Shown one piece after another: positions 43,918-55,505 of a DNA stretch of 64,000 bases. The stretch is from Sphingobacterium sp. SRCM116780 (lineage in GTDB: Bacteria > Bacteroidota > Bacteroidia > Sphingobacteriales > Sphingobacteriaceae): positions 1,054,001 to 1,118,000 of the forward strand of contig NZ_CP090446.1 in the NCBI RefSeq assembly GCF_021442025.1, in the 5' to 3' direction. The position numbers were made by a program, and so were the translations under genes. The notes beneath the pieces were generated by a model, which was not told the DNA's origin, made no database searches, and saw only the letters and a program-made list of their open reading frames with translations. Position 1 is the stretch's first letter, and each line of letters begins with the position of its first letter.

Positions 43918-44009
43918 TTATGTAGAACGTTTTTTTAAAATTTAATTGCTCATAAATAAATGAAAGTGATCGTGTATTAAAAAATGCAAGGAACAAAGAT
44001 TTTTCTGCT

Positions 44010-44028
44010 AACAAATAATCTATTTGTT
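44010..44028. promoter_or_regulatory. Candidate operator upstream of the DoxX-like gene
   Basis: AACAAATA-ATC-TATTTGTT is a perfect 8-base inverted repeat, about 70 bases before the start at 44099, and followed by a further TTTGTTA. MarR- or TetR-type sites have this form; no regulator is adjacent. Confidence 0.35.
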
Positions 44029-44098
44029 TGTTAATGATTGTGAACGGGATTTGAATTTAGAAACGGATGACGTATCAAGACAAACGAATTAAAAACTT

Positions 44099-44557
44099 AT
44101 GAAATTATTACTCCTTCTTTTTACAACTTTTTTTCTCGCTTTAGTAGGGACAAAATTGGTATATGGTTATTGGGATTTTTTGTTTGCAGGAAATCTAGGT
44201 ATGACTGTTTTTATCATTTTTACAGGATTGTCACACTTTAGATTCCAAAAGGGAATGGTGATGATGATGCCAGATTTTATTCCTGCAAAACTGTTTTTTG
44301 TCTACTTGACAGGGGTATTGGAAATTGCTGCAGGAATTGGCCTAATGATCCCATCCTTACGTGCAACGACAGCTATTCTGCTGATTGTTTTTTTCGTGCT
44401 GGTTTTTATCGCTAATGTCAATTCTTCGAAAAAGATGATTAATATTTTCAAAGCTGATTATACAGGACCAGGTATGAATTACCTGTATGCGCAAAGACTT
44501 CCGATGCAACTCATTTTGATTGCATGGACTTGGTATTTTGGGCTTTATTTAAAATAA
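44099..44557 (+). CDS. DoxX-like four-helix membrane protein
   Basis: A 152-residue protein with four hydrophobic helices (about 2-20, 26-43, 58-76, 80-98, with a last one near 125-145). It resembles the DoxX family through GLSHFRFQKGMVMMMPDFIP and YLTGVLEIAAGIGLMIP. The function is unknown; relatives are often linked to stress or redox balance. It has its own upstream palindrome and downstream terminator, so it is monocistronic. Confidence 0.75.
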   Translation: MKLLLLLFTTFFLALVGTKLVYGYWDFLFAGNLGMTVFIIFTGLSHFRFQKGMVMMMPDFIPAKLFFVYLTGVLEIAAGIGLMIPSLRATTAILLIVFFVLVFIANVNSSKKMINIFKADYTGPGMNYLYAQRLPMQLILIAWTWYFGLYLK

Positions 44558-44570
44558 TTGGAAAACTAAA

Positions 44571-44602
44571 AATCCTCCGTCATCGGGCGATGAGGAGGAT
44601 TA
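44571..44602. terminator. Terminator between convergent genes
   Basis: AATCCTCC(G)TCATC / GATGAGGAGGATT with loop GGGC and one bulge. It separates the DoxX-like gene from the TonB receptor gene. Confidence 0.75.
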
Positions 44603-44632
44603 ACCAATTTATAATAGAAGAGAAAGGGAATG

Positions 44633-47521
44633 CTATTTTGTTAAGATATTATCGAACGTAATGGCTGCATAATACAAAGCACCAAGTGTAGGACCACCAG
44701 CATATTGGATGTAATGATTGTTGAGTACATTACTTCCACCAACTTTTATGGTTGCTTTTGTCAATCTGTAACTCACTTGCGCATCAATATTATTATAGGC
44801 TGATACACGTGCATTGACGAGTGGACTTTCCCAGTTAAAAGCATCTTGCCATTTCCAAACCACATTAAAGCCAAAGTTTGGCAGGATTTCTCTATTTCCA
44901 AATGACAGATTGGAAGCCCATTTTGGGGTGTTAAAACCCGTAACGAAAATATCCGACTCCTTGTTTTTTGTAATGTTGCTGTAGTTAATATTACCAGCTA
45001 CGGTATAAGTACCACTGAAATTATAGGTAATACCTAATGAACTTCCGTAATTGTTATAACTGTTTTTTGCATTGGTATACACCCGATAACGTGTTTGTTT
45101 TGACCTGTTGCTGGCTAACATATCCAATACAGAAGCATCTGTAGATATTTTATCTGTAGCAGGCACCGCTACTTCTACTTGCCCTAAGAATCCATTATAA
45201 ACATTGCTATACAGATCCCAGTCAATGGCCAATTTATTGTGAAAGAGTACAGACTTATAACCTATTTCAAATGATTTAATGCTTTCCGGTTCTGTTGCTT
45301 TTAAGTCCGTCGCTGCTAAAAGTGCGCGGTTTTTGAGTGCAGCATCATTTGCCGTCAATCCATCTGCGACATCTTTATTTACTGCAGCATTAAAAGCATT
45401 GACCGACTGTAAGGTATACGAATTGTCTAAGTAACCAAGTCCTTCGTTGATATAAGAGAGACCACCTACACGACGTACATTTCCATTGTTCACAAAAGAT
45501 AAGGCTTCAAAAAGAGCTGGGAAACGATAGCCATTTTGAAAAGATGCACGTAAGTTGTGTTTTTCGTTTAATGTGTACACCGCCGCGATTCTTGGATTGA
45601 GTTTCGCTGAAAATTCAGGATTGTAGTCGATACGTAATGATCCGAAAAGCTTTAATTTTTCATCCAATAGTGATTTTGTTATTTGACCAAAACCTCCAAC
45701 TTTCTTGTAATATACATTGTCACCAAAAGAACCATTCGCTAAAGGTTGGTTGCGCTCAGCAACAGGTCTTTTAAAATCAACAAAATTATTACCATCAGGA
45801 ACGACTTCATATACGGTAGCATCAGCTCCTAAAAGTAGATTAAACATAGTAATGTGTCGGCTTAAATCCCATTGTGCATTGGCATGATACGTCCGACTCA
45901 TCTGCTTGAGTTGCGCACCACCTGTTGCTGTTCCTGTCGCTACACCTGCATTTAGGTGATCCCAGTTGTTGATTTGCGTAATGGTATTTTTCAACGCTTC
46001 AAACTCCTTTGTTCCAGGTTCTACACGACCATTGTCGGCGAACCTTCTTGCATTTTGTAGGGCTTCTGTTAATGAGGTTCCCTCATTTAATTGTGTTTGT
46101 AAGGTGTTTTTGAACAAATCTCTCCATGCATTATTGGATAGATGTGTCAGATCCAAGTTATCGGCCAGTGGTTTGATATTATAAGAATCGCCTGTATTTT
46201 CTGTTGAAATATAGGTTTTAATCGAATAGTCATTTCCTTTCAACTCTAATTTGTGATTCTGAACCCGAACATTGTCTAATTGAATTTTATTTCCTCGTTG
46301 AAATACGCCATCCATCTGACCGAATCGATAGCTATAGGATAATTCTGCATTTTCATTAAAACGGTAATGGAATGCAGCATCAAATTTTAAATTCTCTACG
46401 GTGGGTTTTGAGAGATCTTCCTCCTTGTATCCAGTTCGACGAACAATAATAGATTGGTTTGATTTACCATTAAAAGTCAATCCATTGATCGTAACGGCAT
46501 TATTATTTTCGTCACCATAATTATTCCAGCCATCATAGGCAGGATTATTACTGCCCGAAAGTTCTGGATAATTCGGATTTGCCGTGTTTAAATTGTTTGG
46601 GTTTTGATCCTGATAGGAATTGGACAACCAATCGGTTCCCCTTAAGTAACTCAGGTTGACTTTAAATGCAAATTTATTATTAAATGATTTTGCAAATCGA
46701 ACCGCATTTTCGGTTAGATTACTTAAGGCTCGACCCGTACCTCCCGTGTGATTGAGTCCATTCTTGCTGTAAACGCTTAATCCTTCATACAGAAAAGGAT
46801 TTTTCGTCAATAGATTTGCCATACCATTAATCGCGTTCATACCATATAGGGCAGAGGAAGCTCCTGGAGTGATCTCCATACTGGCAATATCTAACTCCGT
46901 AGGGCCGATTGCATTACCTAGTGGGACTCCTAGAGTAGCTGCTTGCATATCAACACCATCTGCCAATTGAACAAACCTAAAGTTATTGGGGATATTGAAA
47001 CCTCTTGTATTGGGAATTTTGAACGTGATACTCGCTGTTGTCATCTGAACACCTTTTACATTCTCAAGTGCATCATAGAAACTAGGGGCAGGAGATTCTC
47101 GTATGGCTCTAATATCTAATTTTTGAATAGCAACAGGTGATTTTAAGATACTTTCTTGTGTTCGCGATGCCGTGACCACAACTTCTTTTCCAAGTATAGT
47201 CTGTGTCAATAAAGCAAGATTTAAATTAGACTGAGGACCAGTTACTTGGTAGGTTTTTGTTTCAAAGCCTACACCTGATACTTGTAGTGTAAAGGGATAT
47301 TTTGCTTTCGTATTAAGTTTAAAATCTCCGTTGTTATTCGTGGAAGTTCCATTTACAGTTCCTTGAATGGTAATGGTAATTCCAGGTAAAGATTCTTTGG
47401 TATTCTGATCAATAATATGACCTGTGAGTTCAATAATGTTTGAACCCTGAGCAAAAGTTTGATTGGTTTTTGCCAGTCCAATAATCGCTATAACGATTAG
47501 CGTTAGTAAAGTTTTTCTCAT
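44633..47521 (-). CDS. TonB-dependent receptor with CarboxypepD_reg domain
   Basis: A 962-residue outer membrane receptor with a signal peptide (MRKTLLTLIVIAIIGLAKTN to FAQ). The N-terminal CarboxypepD_reg-like domain (ELTGHIIDQNTKESLPGITI) is followed by the plug (VVVTASRTQESILKSPVAIQ, the region with PSFYDALENVKGVQM) and a 22-strand barrel ending in FDNILTK. It is not a SusC-type protein (no SusD gene nearby) and looks like a siderophore or cofactor receptor; the substrate is unknown. The frame is open from 47554, but ATG 47521 starts the signal peptide. Confidence 0.9.
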   Translation of the reverse strand: MRKTLLTLIVIAIIGLAKTNQTFAQGSNIIELTGHIIDQNTKESLPGITITIQGTVNGTSTNNNGDFKLNTKAKYPFTLQVSGVGFETKTYQVTGPQSNLNLALLTQTILGKEVVVTASRTQESILKSPVAIQKLDIRAIRESPAPSFYDALENVKGVQMTTASITFKIPNTRGFNIPNNFRFVQLADGVDMQAATLGVPLGNAIGPTELDIASMEITPGASSALYGMNAINGMANLLTKNPFLYEGLSVYSKNGLNHTGGTGRALSNLTENAVRFAKSFNNKFAFKVNLSYLRGTDWLSNSYQDQNPNNLNTANPNYPELSGSNNPAYDGWNNYGDENNNAVTINGLTFNGKSNQSIIVRRTGYKEEDLSKPTVENLKFDAAFHYRFNENAELSYSYRFGQMDGVFQRGNKIQLDNVRVQNHKLELKGNDYSIKTYISTENTGDSYNIKPLADNLDLTHLSNNAWRDLFKNTLQTQLNEGTSLTEALQNARRFADNGRVEPGTKEFEALKNTITQINNWDHLNAGVATGTATGGAQLKQMSRTYHANAQWDLSRHITMFNLLLGADATVYEVVPDGNNFVDFKRPVAERNQPLANGSFGDNVYYKKVGGFGQITKSLLDEKLKLFGSLRIDYNPEFSAKLNPRIAAVYTLNEKHNLRASFQNGYRFPALFEALSFVNNGNVRRVGGLSYINEGLGYLDNSYTLQSVNAFNAAVNKDVADGLTANDAALKNRALLAATDLKATEPESIKSFEIGYKSVLFHNKLAIDWDLYSNVYNGFLGQVEVAVPATDKISTDASVLDMLASNRSKQTRYRVYTNAKNSYNNYGSSLGITYNFSGTYTVAGNINYSNITKNKESDIFVTGFNTPKWASNLSFGNREILPNFGFNVVWKWQDAFNWESPLVNARVSAYNNIDAQVSYRLTKATIKVGGSNVLNNHYIQYAGGPTLGALYYAAITFDNILTK

Positions 47522-48172
47522 ATTTAATATAAAATCTATCGATTTAGTAGACAAATATATTTCTTAGTTTTTATAATCGAGAATTTATTTTTAATTAAGA
47601 TTCATTTATTTGTTTAACTATCTGTTTATCAGTGTGTTTTTTTTATAAGGATAGTTGATAAATTGATAGGTACTCGAAAATATGGAAATGCTTTATACCT
47701 AATCAACCATGTAATTGACTAATTTAATAAAGAGAAATATTTGAATAGTGTAAAGATTAGTGGTTTATTTTTTTGAAATAAAATAGAGGATAAGCAACTA
47801 ACTCAGATCTTCTAATCTTTAATCATTTGAATCAATTGTACTGAGCAATTCTTACAAATAAGAATTGTCATTTGACTAAATTTATTTTCTGTCTTTTGGT
47901 GAATAAATTAAAGCATTATGAGTTTTGGTTAATTTGTTTTTACGATTGAACGGAATAAGGAGAAACTGCTGATTCTTAATTTCTTATTGTCTTTTCGAAT
48001 TAACTAACATGCTAATCCTGTCATCATTTTTTTACTATTTTGTTACAAAGCAATAAATAGCAGTCGTTAGACAATCGTTTGCGTTAAATAAAATATTTGA
48101 TATTGTAAATTTATTTTTTAATAACGGTTTTGCTTTTCTAAATTAGGTTTAATACCAAATTATATATCAAAT
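47522..48172. other. AT-rich divergent intergenic region
   Basis: 651 bases without a gene. A perfect hairpin CAATTCTTA-CAAA-TAAGAATTG lies at 47846-47867 and could be an operator for either divergent gene (TonB receptor or metalloprotease). No Fur-type site was recognised by eye. Confidence 0.45.
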
Positions 48173-49768
48173 ATGAAAAACAACCGTTTTTACCTACTCT
48201 GTGGGTTTGCTTTACTGACTATTTTTTCATGTAAAGACATTACTCAAGATTTAAGCAATCTCGAAGGATCTACATCCAGTGTTGCACAAAATCAATCCGT
48301 CACACTTAGCAATGAGTGGCGAAACAATCCTTATAAATTGAACGTTATTTATTTCGTTCCCAACGATGTAGATTCCATTCCAAATTTCAGAAAACGACTC
48401 AGTAGAATATTATTAGATGCACAGTCGATGTTTGCAAATAATATGGATCGGGAGGGATTTGGAAGAAAATCATTTGGTTTGGATCTTGTCAATGACTCAC
48501 TGATTAACATCATTTACCTTGCAGGAAACTTCGGTAAAGCTACTTATCCTTATGAAGGAGGTTCTGGAGCCGTCAAATCGGAAGTAGATGCCTATTATGC
48601 TTTAAATCCTTCAGCCAAAAAAAGCGAACATAATTTGATTGTCATCCCCACTTATAATACAGATCCGGCCAATCCAGGAGGTCCTCCTTTTTACGGTACA
48701 GGTACTTCTTGTTATGCATTGGATTATGTCAATTTAGATGCTAAAAATTTAGGAATAGGTGGGGATATCGGTTGGAAAGCTACTGTATGGATAGGGGGTA
48801 TGATCCATGAATTAGGACATGGTTTAAATGCCAGTCATAATCATATGAATAAAACGTTGGAACCTACTTTAGGAACCGCTTTGATGGGAAGTGGTAATTC
48901 TACTTATGGACTTTCTACTACTTCACTGACAAAGACTACGGCTGCAACATTTAATAATAGTCAGGTATTCAGTACCGTTACTCGTAGTGATTGGTACAGT
49001 GCTGCATCTGTGGAAATTACTTCACTATCCTCTTCTTTCTCCAGTAATAAAATCATTGTTTCTGGAAAGTTTACCACCACTAAACCAGTACAAGATGTTG
49101 TTATCTGGCATGATAGAACCCCTTATGGTGGTAATCAGGATTACGACGCTGTGCAATGGGCGACCAAAGTTATTGGACAGGATAGTTTTCGATTTGAATG
49201 TCCATTGGCTGATTTTTACGATTTGACCAGCGAGTATCAACTTCGGATTGGTTTTCTTCATGAGAACGGAAGTCGTTCGACATACAGTTATCTGTATAAT
49301 TTCGTCAATAGTGTACCCGATTTATCTAAAGTAGTGGTTCATGATCTATTACCGACAACAGGTTGGTCCATCATAGGAACTGATAGCCAGGAAAGTGCTG
49401 CTCCAGCAAGTAATGTATTGGATAAAAATAGGAGTACAATTTGGCATACACAGTGGTCTGCGGTTCAAACGCCTCAACCACATTATTTCTCTGTTAATAT
49501 GGGAGCAATTCGCGCTGTAAAAGGTCTAGCTTTCCGAAATAGGGATAATCTGAATGGTGCGATGAAAGATATTAATATTTATTCAAGTACAAACGGGACG
49601 ACTTGGACGTTAGTAAAAACAGCTCAGTTAATAAAAGTATCGGGAAGCTGGATTAATGTTGATCTCACTTCGACATTGAATACACGCTATCTAAAAATAG
49701 AGTCAACGACCTCTTGGGGAGATTTCTTCTATTCAAATTTGGCCGACTTCGGTGTCTACTCGAACTAG
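48173..49768 (+). CDS. Zinc metalloprotease lipoprotein with discoidin domain
   Basis: A 531-residue protein with a lipoprotein signal (MKNNRFYLLCGFALLTIFSC, Cys at 20). The catalytic part has HELGHGLNASHNH (HExxHxxxxxH, a metzincin-like zinc site) near residue 214. The region 280-390 is Ig-like, and the last ~140 residues form an F5/8 type C (discoidin) domain (AAPASNVLDKNRSTIWHTQW, RYLKIESTTSWGDFF). The discoidin part suggests sugar or glycoprotein binding, with the protease cutting host or polymer-linked proteins. It has no operon partner. Confidence 0.85.
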   Translation: MKNNRFYLLCGFALLTIFSCKDITQDLSNLEGSTSSVAQNQSVTLSNEWRNNPYKLNVIYFVPNDVDSIPNFRKRLSRILLDAQSMFANNMDREGFGRKSFGLDLVNDSLINIIYLAGNFGKATYPYEGGSGAVKSEVDAYYALNPSAKKSEHNLIVIPTYNTDPANPGGPPFYGTGTSCYALDYVNLDAKNLGIGGDIGWKATVWIGGMIHELGHGLNASHNHMNKTLEPTLGTALMGSGNSTYGLSTTSLTKTTAATFNNSQVFSTVTRSDWYSAASVEITSLSSSFSSNKIIVSGKFTTTKPVQDVVIWHDRTPYGGNQDYDAVQWATKVIGQDSFRFECPLADFYDLTSEYQLRIGFLHENGSRSTYSYLYNFVNSVPDLSKVVVHDLLPTTGWSIIGTDSQESAAPASNVLDKNRSTIWHTQWSAVQTPQPHYFSVNMGAIRAVKGLAFRNRDNLNGAMKDINIYSSTNGTTWTLVKTAQLIKVSGSWINVDLTSTLNTRYLKIESTTSWGDFFYSNLADFGVYSN

Positions 49769-49782
49769 TGAAAAATAACTAA

Positions 49783-49825
49783 AAAGAATAGGCCTTGATC
49801 ATTGACGATCAAGGCCTATTCTTTT
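49783..49825. terminator. Bidirectional terminator
   Basis: AAGAATAGGCCTTGATC / GATCAAGGCCTATTCTT with loop ATTGAC, flanked by A and T runs, between converging genes. Confidence 0.93.
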
Positions 49826-49842
49826 ATAATGGAAAATAATGA

Positions 49843-51528
<1,686 letters not shown>

Positions 51529-51641
51529 TTATAGGCAATGTATTGGCTTTGCTAATTTTTGACCTTTAATTATCTATAGTTCGTAATAAGTTCTACAGAG
51601 CAGGCGTATCTGGTCTGGGATTTATTTCATTTACATGCCCA

Positions 51642-52211
51642 TTAGAAACCGGAGCGATTGAGTTTATTATTCAAAAAACTAAGTAATTCCAGCAAACCAT
51701 TTCGTGTACCTTCAAAGTAATTGCCTTTTTTAAATTCAGGAATAAAATAGCCTTGTATAATTTTACTTGTCTCCTCATCGCTTAGTATATTTTGTATTCC
51801 CAAACTGTTGTGTATCCGCATTTGGCGGAATTCTTTGCTTATGGCAATAAAAATAGCGGAGTTATTGTTTTTTTGCTCCATACCCCAGACATTAGCAAGT
51901 CTGAATGTATAGTCCTCGAAATCTTTAGCATCCGTGCTAAAACTACCTAATGTTGTCACGGCTATATGAATGTGACTGCGTTTCTCAAAGTCCTGCATCA
52001 AGCTGTCAAGTTGGTGCTTTTCACGCTCGGTGAATAGTGCTTCAAAATCAATCGTTGACCTCCATACGGTATCTGGAAATGTAACTACACGCATCAAAAT
52101 ATCATCTTTGGGACGTGGAATACTTATTGTTTTGGGAGTTGGTTGCGCACACAGTATGGAAAGTTGCAGGCAACTTAAAAATAGAAGTAATATACGTGTT
52201 GATGTTTTCAT
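51642..52211 (-). CDS. TPM domain secreted protein
   Basis: A 189-residue protein with a signal peptide (MKTSTRILLLFLSCLQLSILCAQ; a Cys sits just before the cleavage region). A TPM_phosphatase-like domain follows: FTEREKHQLDSLMQDFEKRS, IHIAVTTLGSF, DFEDYTFRLANVWGMEQKNNN, AIFIAISKEFRQMRI, EFKKGNYFEGTRNGLLEL. TPM domains act in photosystem repair or on the cell surface in other bacteria; here the role is unknown. Unlike many relatives it has no C-terminal membrane helix. Confidence 0.82.
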   Translation of the reverse strand: MKTSTRILLLFLSCLQLSILCAQPTPKTISIPRPKDDILMRVVTFPDTVWRSTIDFEALFTEREKHQLDSLMQDFEKRSHIHIAVTTLGSFSTDAKDFEDYTFRLANVWGMEQKNNNSAIFIAISKEFRQMRIHNSLGIQNILSDEETSKIIQGYFIPEFKKGNYFEGTRNGLLELLSFLNNKLNRSGF

Positions 52212-52399
52212 GCTTGACTATTTTTTTCTTATATAATTCGCGATCCCGGGTATTACAATCTGTGGCTTATAGGCTTTATCCTTGGACTAAGCTTGAATGA
52301 CGGTGTTCCTTTAGCTTTTTAACAAGTTGCACAGATCTTCTGTACAGTGACTTAAAAATTTTTATGTTATCATGCATGTTTAAAGCATACATGATAATA

Positions 52400-52699
52400 T
52401 CATTTATTATGAGCTGGATTTTTTAATTGAAATTTATTTAAAAGAAATTTTCCGAATATGAAATAGAGGAACATAACCGTTAATCCTCCTATTATAAATC
52501 CATTTTCGAAAAATTTAGAAAAACCATATTGATTGCAGAATAAACCGATACCTAATATGAACTGAACGAGGGCGTAATAAATATTTCCTTTTGAGCTAAA
52601 ACCAAAAAGTCCTAAGAAATGTGTTTTGGTAATTCCGAAGATAAAATGAGGCATTGCATTGATTAATAATGCACCAATAACAAAGTCAATGAGTTTCAT
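52400..52699 (-). CDS. Small three-helix membrane protein
   Basis: A 99-residue protein with hydrophobic spans at about 5-25, 38-56 and 66-85 and a basic C terminus (FLLNKFQLKNPAHNK). I do not recognise a named family. The AMPHFIFGITKTHFLGLFGFSSKG stretch is conserved-looking. It lies alone between genes on the same strand. Confidence 0.6.
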   Translation of the reverse strand: MKLIDFVIGALLINAMPHFIFGITKTHFLGLFGFSSKGNIYYALVQFILGIGLFCNQYGFSKFFENGFIIGGLTVMFLYFIFGKFLLNKFQLKNPAHNK

Positions 52700-52740
52700 T
52701 TTTGCAATGATTAATGTAAAATTTAAATTTGTTCATACAA

Positions 52741-52789
52741 TAGCCCCGCTGATCCTATTGGTTTTTGTGAGTAAGGATCAGCAGGGCTA
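52741..52789. terminator. Strong hairpin after the MaoC gene
   Basis: TAGCCCCGCTGATCCT pairs with AGGATCAGCAGGGCTA with one mismatch and a 17-base loop. It lies after the minus-strand MaoC gene. No T run follows on the minus strand, so it may stabilise the 3' end rather than terminate. Confidence 0.55.
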
Positions 52790-52847
52790 GAAATGCATCT
52801 TATTTTTTATATCAAAGTAAAAACGTCAATTTTCAACGTAATTCCTC

Positions 52848-53306
52848 TTATTTAAAATGGTAAAGAAATATGACATCCCCAACATATGCAGGTTTGGCAG
52901 CATCTTTAATAAATAAAGTAGCCTCAATGATTACTTTAATGACACCTCTTAAATTTGTAACCGATTTAACTTTTGCTTGCAATTGAACTTCACTATTCAC
53001 TAAAACTGCCTGACCAAACTTTAGATTTTCGATTCCATAATTGATTTCCATTTTCACATTTTGAACATCTGCAATCTGTTTCCAAAGGTAGGGTATCAGT
53101 GAAAGTGTCAAGTAGCCGTGGGCAATTGTTGATTTGAATGGGCCTTCTGATACCGCTTTTTCTTCATCGACATGAATCCATTGATGATCTAATGTTGCAT
53201 CTGCAAAACTATTGATTTGCTTTTGATCTATTTTATGCCAATCGGATACGCCCAAAAGCTTTCCCTCAAAAGCTTTATATGCTTCATAACTATTGATTAT
53301 AATCAT
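52848..53306 (-). CDS. MaoC-like (R)-specific enoyl hydratase
   Basis: A 152-residue hot-dog-fold protein. The hydratase 2 motif is clear: INSFADATLDHQWIHVD (catalytic Asp and His) and IAHGYLTLSLIP. Such single-domain proteins hydrate enoyl-CoA or act in fatty acid or polyhydroxyalkanoate metabolism. A long inverted repeat (53345-53379), 39 bases upstream of the start, is a likely operator. Confidence 0.88.
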   Translation of the reverse strand: MIIINSYEAYKAFEGKLLGVSDWHKIDQKQINSFADATLDHQWIHVDEEKAVSEGPFKSTIAHGYLTLSLIPYLWKQIADVQNVKMEINYGIENLKFGQAVLVNSEVQLQAKVKSVTNLRGVIKVIIEATLFIKDAAKPAYVGDVIFLYHFK

Positions 53307-53635
53307 ACTTATTTCATGTGTTTGGTTAAAAAAATCGTTTGTTATTATATTGATACAACAATTTGTTGCATCAATATAACGATTATATGTGAAAATCGTT
53401 TGAAAACTTTAACGAAATTTAACTTTAGATAGTATTGAAGTCAAATCAATTTAATTGACCTTTTAAGCTAATAGGATATAAATAAGCAAGTTATTTTTGA
53501 GATACACAGATTTACTTATTGTTTCTTCATTCAGGAAATATGAATTGTATAAGAATTTATACCTAGTTAAGTGGTTTCAACGATTAAATACGCTTAAACA
53601 TTTGTGTAGCATACGTTTTTTTCTTCTATATATTC
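53307..53635. other. Intergenic region upstream of the MaoC gene
   Basis: 329 AT-rich bases. Apart from the inverted repeat at 53345-53379 no gene or structure was seen. Confidence 0.5.
53345..53379. promoter_or_regulatory. Candidate operator of the MaoC gene
   Basis: TTATATTGATACAACA-ATT-TGTTGCATCAATATAA: 16-base arms with one mismatch. The flanking AATCG/CGATT words extend the symmetry. Length and position suit a TetR- or FadR-type repressor site; no regulator gene is adjacent. Confidence 0.5.
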
Positions 53636-54553
53636 CTATTTTTCTGATAGACCAAAAATAGCAACATGCTTATTTTTAATGTATAAATTAAAGGTTTGTT
53701 CTGCGATATCATAACTAAGGTCTTTGTTTTCAAGTACCTGATAGAGATCCGTTTCAATATTTTCTCCCATACAGGCTCTCATGGTACTGCCTATATTTGG
53801 AAATGTGATTTTATTATTGGTTATGATAAATGGACCGAAAAAGTTGTTGCAACTGGAATTTCCAGATACGCGTCCTTTATCGGCATCAAATAAAATGTAG
53901 GCATTGTATTTTCCAACTTCTTTTCCGTTAAGGCTGATTAGCTTCCATTTAAATTTGGATAAAAATGTGGCAACAGTAGGTAAAGAGTCGCTTTTTTTGG
54001 AAGCTTTTTTCTCTACTATTTTTACAAGTTCAAATACGTAAGCAGAAGCATCTTGCGGAGGATTTTCTACCTTTTTGCGATTCACAATTATTTTGTAGGT
54101 ATAGCCTTCTTGATAATCAAAATCTTTAATTCCATCATGAAAATATTCCCAATTACCTTTTGAATTGTATTTTACTTGCAAACATTTCATGTTGCCAACC
54201 CCAGTACAATCGACCAACTTATCATTGATTTCTAGGACCATTTGATCTTCTTTACCGATTGATTTTTGTATTGTTTTCACCAGTTGATAACGATAATTAG
54301 GTTTGTGAGATGCTGAATTTTCTAATTTTGTTCTCTTAACACGCAATTCATAATTGAAATTGGGATCATAATTGAAATGATCGATTGCAGCATAAAATGG
54401 TTCCCAATGTGCACTGTTAGAATATTTTACCTGTAATGCTTTCTGTTGTGGAACCCCACTTTTCACTTCAATTGTAAAAGTATTTGTTTGTGCGGAGGAG
54501 CTGAAACTTATTGTTGATAAAGAAAGTAAGAATAGGGTTGAAAATTTGATCAT
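53636..54553 (-). CDS. Secreted DUF4377-DUF4377-META protein
   Basis: A 305-residue protein with a signal peptide (MIKFSTLFLLSLSTISFSSSAQ). Two DUF4377-like repeats follow (about 25-95, LQVKYSNSAHWEPFYAAIDHF; and 105-180, CTGVGNMKCLQVKYNSKGNW). The first repeat has lost the Cys pair present in the second. The C-terminal ~115 residues are a META/HslJ domain (FKWKLISLNGKEV, GNSSCNNFFGPF, STMRACMGENIETDL). META proteins are linked to heat or envelope stress. It is divergent from the next gene. Confidence 0.83.
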   Translation of the reverse strand: MIKFSTLFLLSLSTISFSSSAQTNTFTIEVKSGVPQQKALQVKYSNSAHWEPFYAAIDHFNYDPNFNYELRVKRTKLENSASHKPNYRYQLVKTIQKSIGKEDQMVLEINDKLVDCTGVGNMKCLQVKYNSKGNWEYFHDGIKDFDYQEGYTYKIIVNRKKVENPPQDASAYVFELVKIVEKKASKKSDSLPTVATFLSKFKWKLISLNGKEVGKYNAYILFDADKGRVSGNSSCNNFFGPFIITNNKITFPNIGSTMRACMGENIETDLYQVLENKDLSYDIAEQTFNLYIKNKHVAIFGLSEK

Positions 54554-54612
54554 ATACTTTTATATTATTAAGTAAAACGTTGTGCCATTAAAAAATATTG
54601 TATTTTTAACGT

Positions 54613-55497
54613 ATGAATTTTTTGAATAGAATTATTGTTTTTTCTTTTTTATTCGCACTATTCCATGTTGGATACGCACAAGATAATAAGCCTATCTTTA
54701 AATCACAAAAGGCATTGGGAGCAATTGAAAATAAAGAATTGGATGAGCTCTCAGGAATCCTTAATGCCAAGCAAGCATCCTATTTTTGGGTTCATAACGA
54801 TAGTGGAGATCGTGCGCGCATTTTTTTGATTGATAAGAAATGTAGATTACGCTGTACGTATGAATTGGATGCTGTTAAAGTCGTTGATTGTGAAGATATC
54901 GCTAGGATAGAGATCGATAAAAAATCTTTTTTGATTTTGGCAGATATAGGCGATAATCTAGCTGTTCGAAGAAATGTTAAGCTTTATATTTTCCCTGAAC
55001 CAGAATATAAAGAGGGAGATGCTTCCACCATTCATATTGCACAAGAACAGATTAGGACAATCACTTTAAAATATAAGGATGGCTCTAGGGACGCAGAAGC
55101 TTTGTTTGTCGATCCTATAGACCAGCAATTGTATATCATTTCAAAAAGAGATTTTCAATCCATCGTCTATAAGACTTCTGATTTCAACCCGTTGAAAAAC
55201 AATTACGTTACACTTGTACCAACCCAAAAGTTACCCTTTACTTTTGCGACTGCTGCAGACATTAGTCCTTCAGGAAATGCCATCATCATTAAAAACTTGA
55301 CAGCGATTTTCTATTGGGAAAGAAATCCGAATGAATCGGTGCTCCAAACATTAGCAAAAAAAACAACTGTAATTCCTTATGATCCTGAACCTCAGGGAGA
55401 GGCAATTACTTTTGATCGAGATGGAACAGGTTTTTATACCATAAGTGAATCCCCGTTTGGACTAAAATCTTATCTTTATTTTTTTGAAAAACAGTAA
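54613..55497 (+). CDS. Secreted beta-propeller-like protein
   Basis: A 294-residue protein with a signal peptide (MNFLNRIIVFSFLFALFHVG to AQ). The sequence is repetitive beta: LDELSGILNAKQASYFWVHN, DCEDIARIEI, LADIGDNLAVRRNVKLYIFP, DAEALFVDPIDQQLYIISKR, DPEPQGEAITFDRDGTGFY. This resembles phytase/esterase-like propellers; no catalytic residues are evident. It is followed 8 bases later by an esterase gene, so the two may act together. Confidence 0.7.
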   Translation: MNFLNRIIVFSFLFALFHVGYAQDNKPIFKSQKALGAIENKELDELSGILNAKQASYFWVHNDSGDRARIFLIDKKCRLRCTYELDAVKVVDCEDIARIEIDKKSFLILADIGDNLAVRRNVKLYIFPEPEYKEGDASTIHIAQEQIRTITLKYKDGSRDAEALFVDPIDQQLYIISKRDFQSIVYKTSDFNPLKNNYVTLVPTQKLPFTFATAADISPSGNAIIIKNLTAIFYWERNPNESVLQTLAKKTTVIPYDPEPQGEAITFDRDGTGFYTISESPFGLKSYLYFFEKQ

Positions 55498-55505
55498 TAA
55501 TAAGT

